64,000 nt of DNA from Spirodela intermedia (taxonomy: Eukaryota > Streptophyta > Magnoliopsida > Alismatales > Araceae), in assembly GCA_902729315.2 (NCBI GenBank), contig LR746273.1:4317001-4381000 (forward strand), in the 5' to 3' direction. Made by a program: the position numbers and the translations under genes. Every line of letters begins with the position of its first letter. Position 1 is the stretch's first letter. Shown here piece by piece: positions 33,683 through 43,800 of this stretch. The notes beneath the pieces were generated by a model. The model was given only the letters and a program-made list of their open reading frames with translations, had not been told where the DNA came from and ran no database searches.

Positions 33683-36534
33683 ATGTTCGGGAGGGCGCCG
33701 AAAAAGAGCGATAACAAGAGATATTATGAGATCCTTGGGGTGTCCAAGGACTCCTCTCAAGATGAATTAAAGCGAGCCTACCGCAAAGCCGCCATCAAGA
33801 ATCACCCTGATAAGGGTGGGGATCCTGAGAAGGTACTCATTTCGTCCTGAGTGGTAACCCTCCTGCACGACTGTATGTTTATTCTGTGACGATGATGTTG
33901 TTTGTGATATTATCTTAGGAATCGTTGTAGGTTTCGGCCATCAGTTAATTAAATTGATGGATCTACCTCGTTTCACGATTTATTTATTTGTTTTAACCGG
34001 TGATATTTTTCTTCAAGACAGCTTCTTCTGCCTTGTTGCTAAACCGTTAGATCTGTTGATCTATAATCGTGATGAGGGCCTATTTGGCTTCCTTGGGTTA
34101 ATTGCTGTTACCCTCCGTTTCTCTTGTCGATGATGTTATTCTTTTTCTGGGTATGGTTTCCTTGAAGGATGAGATTCCTATCTTGTTGACTTCTCTTAGG
34201 GCGCTGCGTGGTACCTTTCCCCGTCTAGTTGTATTATTTTGAGTGCCGTATCCTCTTTGTTCAGCCCTTATGCAAAAGATATTAAAGTTCCGCAGAAGAC
34301 ATTGTTTATACAAGTAAGACTTATGGTTAGTGTTGACCGTCTTGTGTCGCTGTGTTCATGCAAACTGTCTTTTGGACTCTTTTTTTTTTTGGCGATTTGC
34401 TTACGTATCTAACAACAAATTCTTAGATAAGTATTAGCTGTCAACTGCGCCTTCAATCTCCTGATTATCATATATATTTATGGAATTGGTTAGGTTAATC
34501 GCTACATTTTTTCGCGCGCAAGGGATCCTCCCGCAGATGTGTGAGTGTAGATCATGTTTTTTCATTGTCAGGCGTCTTGGGTATCTGGGTGTTTAAAATG
34601 ATTTGCAAGTTTCGGAAAATATTGTACACCTCAAAAGTTTTTACTATGGCGACTTCGGTGGAACCGGATCGTTCATGTGAAAGTACGATGGGTCTATTAA
34701 TATGATAGTCCACATATGATTTCATATATCCTTAAGAAACTCTGTGTGTTGCTAACTAGGCTGCTTCTTATCGGGTAATTTATTTTCCTTTGAGATGCTT
34801 ATTTGAAGAAGAGAGATTTTTGCCCTGTATTACACGGGCGTACAATTCTGCAGCATGATACCTCTATTACACGGGCGTACACGGGTTAATAGAACTTTTC
34901 TTTTTTATGTGGCTTGCAGTTTAAGGAATTAGCTCAGGCATATGAAGTTCTCAGTGACCCAGAGAAGCGTGAGATATACGATCAATATGGAGAAGATGCG
35001 TTGAAAGAAGGAATGGGTGGTGGTGGTGGTGGGCACGATCCTTTTGACATCTTCCAATCATTCTTTGGCGGCGGCAGCCCCTTCGGAGGTCAGAAAAATA
35101 ATTTTTTGGGTTGCGGTTTTGATTTCTGTTCATCTAGATTCCGTGCTGTTTTTATCTCTTCATGTGGTTGGTTTGCCTCACAAATTTCACTTTTTTTTCC
35201 AGGGGGCAGCAGCAGAGGTGGACGAAGGCAGAAAAGAGGCGAGGACGTCATTCATCCACTCAAAGTTTCCCTGGAGGACCTCTACAGTGGGACATCAAAG
35301 AAGCTCTCCCTGTCGCGAAATGTCATCTGTTCGAAGTGCAAAGGGTGAGCTTTATCTACTAGAAGCTCCTCTCATCGCTTCAAATCACATTTGAGCGCGA
35401 ATAGAGATCGAGGACACACTTGTTTTTGGGTTTCATTTTTGTTTGTTACCGATTTGTTTCGAAGAACGAGAACAGAAGGCTTATTTAATTTATGACGACC
35501 ATTTTTCTCCCCTGTAAAATGCAGGAAAGGTTCGAAATCCGGCGCATCCATGAGATGCCCCGGCTGCCAGGGCTCGGGAATTAAGGTGTCTATCAGGCAG
35601 CTCGGACCTGGAATGATCCAACAGATGCAACACCCTTGCAACCAGTGCAAGGGAACCGGCGAGACCATCAGTGACAAGGACAGGTGCCCCCAGTGCAAGG
35701 GCGAGAAGGTTGTGCAGGAGAAGAAGGTTCTCGAGGTCCACGTCGAGAAGGGCATGCAGAATAGCCAGAAGATCACATTCCCCGGTGAAGCCGACGAGTC
35801 GGTAAGTCAAGTCATGCATGACTGGACCTTTTATTTTCCTTTCTGTGTTTATTTCTTCTTACCCCCGAGGTCTTGCGGCCGTTGTCCTCCGTGCAGCCTG
35901 ATTGCATCACGGGCGACATAGTGTTCGTCCTGCAGCAGAAGGAACACCCCAAGTTCAAGAGAAAGGGCGACGACCTCTTCCTGGAGCACACGCTCTCGCT
36001 CACCGAGGCCCTCTGCGGTTTCCAGTTCGTCCTGACCCATCTGGACGGCCGGCAGCTCCTCATCAAGAGCAACCCCGGAGAGGTGATCAAGCCCGGTACG
36101 TCATATATTTCTCCCTCCTCTCCATCCCCACCACTGGTTGCTGCTCATCTAAAAAAAAGCAGAAAAGAGGCTACGTTAATTCCTGACGGGTGCATCCGTG
36201 GGTGTGGTGTGCAGATCAATTCAAGGCGATAAACGACGAGGGGATGCCCATGTACCAGAGGCCGTTCATGAGGGGGAAGCTGTATATCCACTTCACGGTG
36301 GAGTTTCCGGACTCGCTGAGCGTGGAGCACTGCAAGTCGCTGGAGGCGGTGCTGCCGTCGCGGGCGGCGGCGCAGCTGACGGACATGGAGCTGGACGAGT
36401 GCGAGGAGACGACCCTCCATGACGTGAACATCGAGGACGAGATGCGGCGCAAGCAGCAAGCCGCCCAGGAGGCCTACGAAGAGGACGACGAGAGCCTCGG
36501 CGGCGCCCAGCGCGTCCAGTGCGCTCAGCAGTAG
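33683..36534 (+). CDS. DnaJ/HSP40 type-A co-chaperone, AtJ2/AtJ3-like
   Basis: Cytosolic J-protein that delivers clients to HSP70 and stimulates its ATPase. Exons: 33683-33832, 34920-35088, 35203-35344, 35525-35801, 35897-36095, 36215-36534. All phases agree, giving 418 residues, close to the usual 417-420. The J domain (about 10-75) holds the HPD motif at 41-43 within [15 protein letters not shown] Gly-rich segment follows (about 83-115, [20 protein letters not shown]). Four CxxCxGx(G/K) zinc repeats start at C149 (CSKCKGKG), C165 (CPGCQGSG), C192 (CNQCKGTG) and C208 (CPQCKGEK). The C-terminal client-binding domain follows ([20 protein letters not shown] onward). The protein ends CAQQ, a CaaX box for farnesylation, as in AtJ2/AtJ3. 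Intron 1 is 1087 bp, the others 95-180 bp. Exons 4-6 are clearly richer in G and C at third positions than exons 1-3. Confidence 0.96.
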
Positions 36535-37075
36535 GACCACCCCCATCACCCAGTGACCCCCCTTCTCTCTCAACCCCCTTCCCTTTCCTTTCTTTTGCCG
36601 TTCCCAGTTTCAGACCCCCATCTCCGCGTGATGTCCCTGTTTTCTTTTACCCCTACTCTTAATAACTGCTACAACTACTATTACTACTCTTCCCGTCGTT
36701 CTGAGGAATGGACGCCCTTCTCCATTTGTTCCTGATTGTTGTGTTCTTCCCTCGTCGCCCTCTCCCCCCCCCCCCCCCCCAACCCCCCACCGCCAGGGTT
36801 GCTTCTACGGCCCCTAGACGCGCGCCATATTACCGCCGCTAATAATAGTCTGGCACATCTTGCCACGTGGCTACCGGTCGGCCCTTTCAAGCCGTACGCC
36901 CAATTATTTTTTAGGACGTGTCTTCTAGAATGTCAGAATTATTTATTTTCGATAATGATGATGATGATCGGAATTTGATAACAAGCGCCACGCGCGTCTC
37001 TCCTTCCCCACTTTACCGGCCGGTCCTCCCCCACCCTCTGCTTGCCGTCCACCTCGTTTCCTCTCCTGCGTCGGC
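36535..37075 (+). other. J-protein 3' UTR and promoter of the ML gene
   Basis: No gene. The interval between the J-protein stop and the next start codon contains a poly-C run of about 17 at 36,764-36,780 and C-rich sequence on both sides. The open frames here are short and low in complexity. Confidence 0.5.
36764..36780 (+). repeat. Poly-C tract
   Basis: About 17 consecutive C residues, followed after two A by another C run. The length may be unreliable in the assembly. Confidence 0.8.
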
Positions 37076-39067
37076 ATGGAGGGAGCGAGTTCGCCGTCGC
37101 CCGCGAGCAGGTGGCTCGTGCTTCTTCTCGGCGTCTGTCTTCGGCTTCTTCCCACCGTCGTCGCAACTTCGGTCCATTATTGCGGTGAGCAGCACGGTCC
37201 TTCGTCTTCATTCCTCTCGGTCTCGCTCGGTCTCCCTTGGTCTTGCTTTTGTATGTGTTCTCCTGCGTGATTCGAACATCGATGATTGCCCTGGGGTCGT
37301 TGAAATTTCATCGCGTTGATTGCTGGTCAACCTGAGAACCGCGTCGTCGTCGGTTCTCATCGATAGATAGATAGATAGATAGACGGATAGAAGCCTATTT
37401 TTCCTCACTTGAATTTCCCTCCTGACGCTGCAGATAAGGAGGCGGATTATCCCGTCACAATAAAAAGGGTCGAGATCACACCCAATCCGGTGGTGCGGGG
37501 CAAGCCGGCCAAGTTCAGCATATCAGCAACCGCAGGTATCGAGAAGTTGAAATCCCTCCGTTTGTTCTTTCTCCCTGTTTGGTATTCGCCCTTTCCTCAG
37601 GATCACTATTTCTCCGCATGTAGAATTTCTCCGTCATCAATCAATCTGAACTGGGATGGATGGAGAGATTCGAAGTAGAAAATTTAGTTGAATATCAGAA
37701 AATCTTCTGCGAAACCCATAGATTCTGCGTAAATTGCGATGTGAAAACATTCATCTCCTTGGACGTTGACCCTTGACAGTAGGGTGACTTGTGCCATCCA
37801 TTTATCCAGGCTGGAGGGGCCAAGTGGAGTTTAAAGACGATAATGTCGTCACTAACTGAGCTCCAGTTTTCCCATGACTTGTCGTAGCTGGTTTCCATAG
37901 ACTACTCCGTGTAATGTCGTCTAAAACTGGATGATCTCAGAGACCCCCGATATCAAGACGACCATGAAAACTATATTCAGATTGGTATTACATGTATGCA
38001 ATTATATTTTGGCTCTCTGGTGTTTCATCAAGTCGGTGATATTTCCTGACACTAGCGTTCTCCTGTTACGATAAAACAAATACAGGGGAGGCCATTGCTA
38101 ATGGGGAGGTGATGATTGAAGTGAAGTATTTTGGGATCCACGTTCATCAGGAGACACATCGGTTCTGTGAGGAGACTCGATGCCCAGTCTCTCAGGGCGA
38201 CTTCCTGGTCTCCCATGACGAGGTCCTCCCGGCGTTCACTCCACCGGTATGACTTCTCTCCCCCTTTCTGAGCATTCAAAATCATGTTAATCTGGATGAT
38301 GAGAGCCTTCTCCCATCGTGGGAGGACGACACAATAATGTGGGGAAACCAGATCAAGTTCTTCTCGCCTCGGTCTTTGGTGGTTTTCACACGACCATTAG
38401 AGATTTTAGTGTGTTCTTCATGCGAGATCATGAATTTGGAGAATGAAACCGAGCTCAGCATGGAAAACTTCATAAAATGGACGTGGCTAGATCAAGTTGT
38501 TTTCGCCCCGAATATTTCGAGGATTTTGGTCTGTTCTTCATCTGATGAGATCACGAGCCCGTCTCCTTTTTCTCTTAGCTAGAAAGTTTTGCATTCATTC
38601 TTCTCAGGGTTCTCTGGTTTTTGCTTCTGATGTCTCTTTGTTTTCCAATGAAATCCCTGGGTCCCTAAAAACTGTTTATCTCCTCAGTTTTTAGTCCATC
38701 AGCCTACTTTGGTGTACATGGTGTTTTAATTTTATGCGAAAAAGGTTAAACTACGATTCATGACTGATTGGTTGACCTTCCCTCCCTCCCACAAAATCAA
38801 TCCAGGCTCCTAGGTCCCTGAATCTAGGCGTCTGCTGGTATGCAGACAGTCCGCCGATAATAAAATATAGAGAGAGAAAGAGATATATACATGTATATAT
38901 GGGCTCTCCTATTTTGCTTGTGGTAACGTGAGGTGATCAATGTTGGCGGCGCAACGCAGGGCTCCTACACGCTGACGATGCAGATGTTTGGAGAGGGCGG
39001 CGCGCAGCTGACCTGCGTCAGCTTTGACTTCAAGATCAGAATCGGCTCTCCCGTCGCCGACACCTGA
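37076..39067 (+). CDS. Secreted MD-2-related lipid-recognition (ML) domain protein
   Basis: A small lipid-binding protein of the plant ML/NPC2-like family, often annotated as phosphatidylglycerol/phosphatidylinositol transfer protein. Exons 37076-37184, 37434-37535, 38086-38246 and 38960-39067 join in phase to 159 residues, a normal length. A signal peptide covers about residues 1-31 (basic R12, then WLVLLLGVCLRLLP). The mature part starts at the conserved YCDKEADYPVTIKRVEITPN segment, with C36 the first domain cysteine. It continues PNPVVRGKPAKFSISAT, EVMIEVKYFGIHVHQETH, the CEETRCPVSQGDF cysteine pair, LPAFTPPGSYTLTMQMFG and LTCVSFDFKIRI near the end. Conserved cysteines expected for the ML fold are present. 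Inferred location is the vacuole/apoplast through the secretory route. Known Arabidopsis relatives bind sterols or phospholipids, but this protein's ligand is unknown. A CT microsatellite and an aataaa signal (39,173) lie in the 3' region. Confidence 0.93.
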
Positions 39068-39172
39068 GTGAGCCACGGGAGGATTTCCTTTTACGGGTGA
39101 CGGGCAACTTCTCTCCTCTCTCCCTCTCTCCTCTCTCTCTCTCTCTCTCCCTGTCTCCCTCTCTCGCAGTAG

Positions 39173-39178
39173 AATAAA
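39173..39178 (+). terminator. Poly(A) signal candidate of the ML gene
   Basis: aataaa about 105 bp after the ML stop codon, just behind CT-rich sequence. Confidence 0.4.
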
Positions 39179-39632
39179 TGGATTGAATGGGATGGATACT
39201 TTCCCCTCCGCTCTCTTCTTTCCCCTATCTTTGTTTCCTCTCAGATAGGTCCGGGGGGCTTGGACTCATCTAGAGAGAGAGAGAGAGAGACGATGATGAT
39301 GATGATCCTGGAAGTCTGTCTATCCTCATTCTCTCTCTCTCTCTCTCTACCGTTCTGTCTGCGGGATTTAGCCCGGCTATTGTCAAAATTCAAAAGTCGA
39401 GAGCGGCCGCATGAAACGGCGAGGCCCCAGGAGAGGTAATACAGCGGCTGCCCTTTTCCGCGATGGCGACGGCGACGGCAGGAGGGGGATCCTCGCAGCA
39501 GTCCCTTTTCTGCAACTGCGACGGCGGGAATCTGCCGGCGAGGCGGCGGTGACGCCTCTGTCAGTAGAAGTGTAGCAGCCTGTCCTTTCCGCTATCTCTC
39601 CTCCTGTCCTTGTTCTTCCGGCGGCGGCGGAG

Positions 39633-40443
39633 ATGAAGGACAGGATCCTCGGCCGGCTGGGCCTCAGCAGGCAGCCCCTCCGGGTCCTCCGGGTGCTCGC
39701 CGCCGACGGGCTCTCGCCTCCGCCGCCGTCGGAGCTGCAGGAAGCGGCGGAGCAGCCCCAAATCATCGACGTCGCCGAGCTCATTAGGGCCCTCGAGGAG
39801 GACGACGATGGGGGCGCCGGCGACAAAGAAAACGCCAGGCCGTCGTCCCCACCGCCGTCTCCCCTCCCAAAATCTCCAAGACTCCGACTGCGTGCTCCGC
39901 CGGAGAAAAAGAAGACGGAAGAAGAAGAATCAGCGGCAGCGGCAGCAGCAGCAGCAGCAACAGCAGCAAAAGAAGAAGAAGAAGAAGAATGCCGGGGAGG
40001 GAGAAGGCGGCGGTGCTGTACATAACGAGCCTGGGAGGGGTGAGGAAGACGTTCGAGGACTGCAACAGCATGAGGCTCCTGCTGGAGAGCCTGGGGATGC
40101 GGTTCTACGAGCGGGACGTCTCCAGGCACCTCGCCTACAGGGAGGAGCTCCGCCGGGCCCTCGGCGGCCCCGCTGTGCCCTCCTTCCCCAGGCTCTTCGT
40201 CTGCGGCAGAGACCTCGGCGGCGCCGACTTGGTGCAGCTGCTGCCGCTCCTCGAGGGACTGCCCACCTCCGCCAACGCCGGCGGCGGCCCTGCGGAGGGT
40301 GCGGCGGCTTCCGCTTCTCAGTGTGCCCCCGATGCGGGGGCGGTGGTGGTCGGAGATGGCGGTGCCGGAGGGGCGGGCGGTGCACTGGCTGCAACGGGAA
40401 TGGTCTGGTGGTGTGCGGCCTGTGCAGCTGGCCCTGCGAGTGA
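39633..40443 (+). CDS. Plant glutaredoxin-like protein with C-terminal Cys-rich domain, frame broken twice
   Basis: The expected family product is recognisable in three successive frames. The N-terminal part (39,633 to about 39,900) reads MKDRILGRLGLSRQPLRVLR and QIIDVAELIRALEEDD. The glutaredoxin-like domain (about 39,989-40,270) reads AVLYITSLGGVRKTFEDCNS, RFYERDVSRHLAYREELRRA and PSFPRLFVCGRDLGGADLVQ. The C-terminal zinc-finger-like domain (about 40,288-40,443) reads PCGGCGGFRFSVCPRC and CTGCNGNGLVVCGLC and ends in TGA. Moving from each part to the next needs one extra base, once inside the GAA/GCA repeat (39,900-39,990) and once in a GC-rich run (40,275-40,290). Homologues are normally a single uninterrupted exon. 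Either two single-base losses are assembly errors or the gene is inactive. In this family the domain has a FEDCN-type cysteine rather than a classic CPYC site. A shorter protein from the ATG at 39,989 would lack the C-terminal cysteines. Confidence 0.75.
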
Positions 40444-40695
40444 AGCTTGGAGATCTCATCTCTGTCGCCGACCCGCCCCCCCCTCGCCCCCTCATATCTG
40501 TTTCTCCCCATCTCTGTTGCTCATACGATTTTCGGGATTCTTTCTTCTTCCTCTTCTTCTTCGTGGATGTCCGCTCCTCCATTCCTCCCCGGCACCGGTG
40601 AAGAACGCAGGCATGAGAGAGAGAGAGACGCAGGTTGTAAGTAGTACATGATACCCCAACGATGAACACCCAGAGTGTTAGACAACCACAACTGC

Positions 40696-40698
<3 letters not shown>

Positions 40699-40742
<44 letters not shown>
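40699..40742 (+). repeat. (CT)n microsatellite between convergent genes
   Basis: About 44 bp of pure CT, between the glutaredoxin-like stop (40,443) and the stop of the minus-strand MBD gene (40,899). Confidence 0.9.
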
Positions 40743-40746
<4 letters not shown>

Positions 40747-40898
40747 ATTAGACTTAACTACGACGATGACACAGATAGTCTGGACTGTTACTCAGTGGAG
40801 GTGGTGGTTCGAGCCAAATAAAAGGAAAATAAAATTTAAGACACGGACGGGGAATGGGGAACAAACGCCGGCAGGTGCCGGCGGCGGCGAGGGAAATC

Positions 40899-43800
40899 TC
40901 AGCATTGGACGGTGGGAGGAATTGCCTGCTTCTGGGAGTCATCGTGCTTCACGGAGGGGCCGCCATCTGCCTCCGGAATGGGCTCGCCGGGCTCCACCTC
41001 CTCCCCCTCGGCCGCCGGTTGGGCCTCCGACTTTTCGCCGCCCGGTTCTTCCACGGCGACCTTCTCTCCCACCTCCGACGGGGCAGCCCCTTCTTTCTCC
41101 TCCTCCGGCGGCGGCGGCGGCACATCCGCTGTCACCTCCTCTGTGGCCTTTCCTTGCTCCGCTGAAGTAGCATCCTCCGTGGCCTTTCCTTGCTCCGCTG
41201 AAGTAGCATCCTCCGCTTGCTCCTTCGGCTCGGCCTCCTTCGCTCCGCCGTCCTCCGCCTCCCTTCTCATTTCGGCATCTCCCTCGGCGGCGGCGGCTTC
41301 CGCCTCCCCGCCGGTGACCTTGCTCTCCTTGTCTCCCTTCTTCGTTGCGGATTTCCTCGCCCTCTTCCTCGGCTGCTCGCCTTCCGGCGTTTCCGGCGCC
41401 GCCTTAGCCCTCTCGCTGATCCTCGCAGAGCGCCTCGGCGTGTCACCTGCAAAACCCGGGAAACACCGACGAATTCAGACCCAGAGAAAGAAATCGAATC
41501 CTCCGGTACAAACATCTCTCTCTCTCTCTCTCTCTCTCTCTCCAGCCATGGGGGGTAGAGGTAGACAGAATCACCAGTTCCCCAGTCAAACTCGGACAGA
41601 GATGGCCCCCCCGGGTGCGCCCTCAAATACAGCTCGAGCTGCTTCCTGTTCTTCACTTCTTCTCCGGTTGGCGCCACGAAGGCCACCTCGTTCCTACCCG
41701 GGGTCCCGCCCTTCTTCGGGATCAACTGCAAGATAAAAGCAACGCTAGGGGTAAGAAAATGTCTCGAGGTCAACGGCAGATGCATCGGATTTCTTCAGCA
41801 GAAACAAAAAAAATCTAATGCCCAGGTCCAACAATCTCGGAGTAACACCAAAATATTCAGGAGGGGAATTCGAAATCATGTTTTGAGGATGGGAGAAAGC
41901 AAAATCTGTCCAACGCTCGCACCTTCCACCAACCATCTCAGCCTGTGTGTTTCAGACTCGGAAACTCCAGAAACTATGGCGCGATGGTCCTCCCTCGTGA
42001 AGAATAACCCAACCCGCATGAACTGGGTTTGAACGCATTGGCAAATCTCTTTTCAGCTGTTAAGCATGCCGTTTAGGATTCTGGTGGCATAAACTACTGC
42101 TCGGAACATTCCAATACTACATACACACCATGAAACTGTTCATTGTAAACAAAAGCAGTGCCCTAAAAAGCATGTCTGCTGTTTCAGACTATGTGCTTCA
42201 GCTACTTTCCACTTTCCAAATATAGTGCCCTAAAAAATTATCAAGCCTCTCTAGTTCTAACTTTTTAACGTGTACAGAAAGAAAAAGAAACTGTACTCTT
42301 AACTTATCCAGCAATTAGATTCATTACCAGAAATGTATATGTGAAGGGCTAACGTGTGGTAAAACCCCATATGATCTCAGGAAACAGAACAAGTTCTATT
42401 AAACTTCTCTTGAAAGCGTCAAAGATCAATCGTGCACGAAGCTCACTCTGTCCTTTAATCACTTCTTATTCAAAGATCAAAAAATTCTATTTACTCATCT
42501 GATAGTAAACTATCCTCCGCCGTGTAAGACTTCACACTGTAAGCGTCAGATACCAATCTAAAAAATTTCATTTTACAGATTGGGCATCATTGAAGGAAAG
42601 GCATCCATGATGATACCTCTTTTTATAACTTTGCCGCACACCTAATCAAACAATTATGGCGCCTTAAACTGAGAACTGACGATAATATTTAATTCTTGAG
42701 GTGTAAACTGTAAAAGAATCTATTTCGCCAAGACAACAAATATATTCATATCGTCAACTGCCGTAATTACCCTTTTTATTTACTTCTGTCATCGCGCGGT
42801 ATAAGCAATCTTTTATCTCTAAACACATCAGAACACGAAGGAATCCCAATATTTTTTTCACTGACAAACAACTCTGATAATGAGCTAAGGACAAAACAAA
42901 GTTAAACCTTAGGTCCCTTCGAACAGATTTTTCTTTGGTTCCGGACGATGTCAAACATCATTTTCCTTCAAATGCACACTTTTTTCTGTATAAAGTGGTC
43001 AGCATCACAGAATCATTAGATAAAAAAGGGGTTATGTTTGACTAGTTATCTCCAAAAGAACTCTCTTTGCATCGTTGGTATCCTACACCAACAATGCCTT
43101 GCCTGGGACAAAAACCAAAAAGTAGACGACCTCTTTCAATCCCAACCGATCTTATCAACTCTTTTAAATTCTCACAAGCTTCTTAGGCAACTTTAACTAT
43201 TAACCCCTTTCTCCCCTAAAACAAATGCATGAAAGCCTAGTTATTAAATAGTGTGAAACATTTTTCATATTAAATGGCAATTCAAACTTAACCAAAGTTC
43301 AACAGTAAGAATTGTCCATTCCCACCGTGCACCAGAGTTCAAGTGCAACTACCCAATCTCCTGAGAGAATGAGAATCCAAGGAGTAAGTATCATAAGTCC
43401 TCTTTCTCTTCACGAAGACAGTATACATCGCAAAACAAACATCCATAAAAGTAGCGCCCGTGCGAAATCCTCCAAACCAAAATGTTTCGAAAATCAGCGT
43501 CTGTTGTCCAACTCTTCTGGCTGGAACAATAAAATGAATTGACATTATTGAGAAGTACTATGTTTTTTTTCTCATTTTCTATGCTACTTATCAGACCCAG
43601 GACTAACAACAGACTATTCTGAAAAATAGTTTAACCTTTCTAAGTTTAAATACTGAATGGATAACAATGGACTCAAGCTCAACCAACTGACGAAACCCAA
43701 TCCATCTAAAGGTCAATATAGTTAGCCCGCTTTTGATTTTGATTGATTTTGCTAGAACATCAGATGGGAGCGAAGACAGTGCTTTAAGGTCAATGTCTAG

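Noticed and set aside
39383-40669. 428-codon open frame on the minus strand
   Set aside because: It lies antisense to the glutaredoxin-like gene. It is Arg/Ser/Ala-rich as expected from GC-rich complement and has no recognisable domain.
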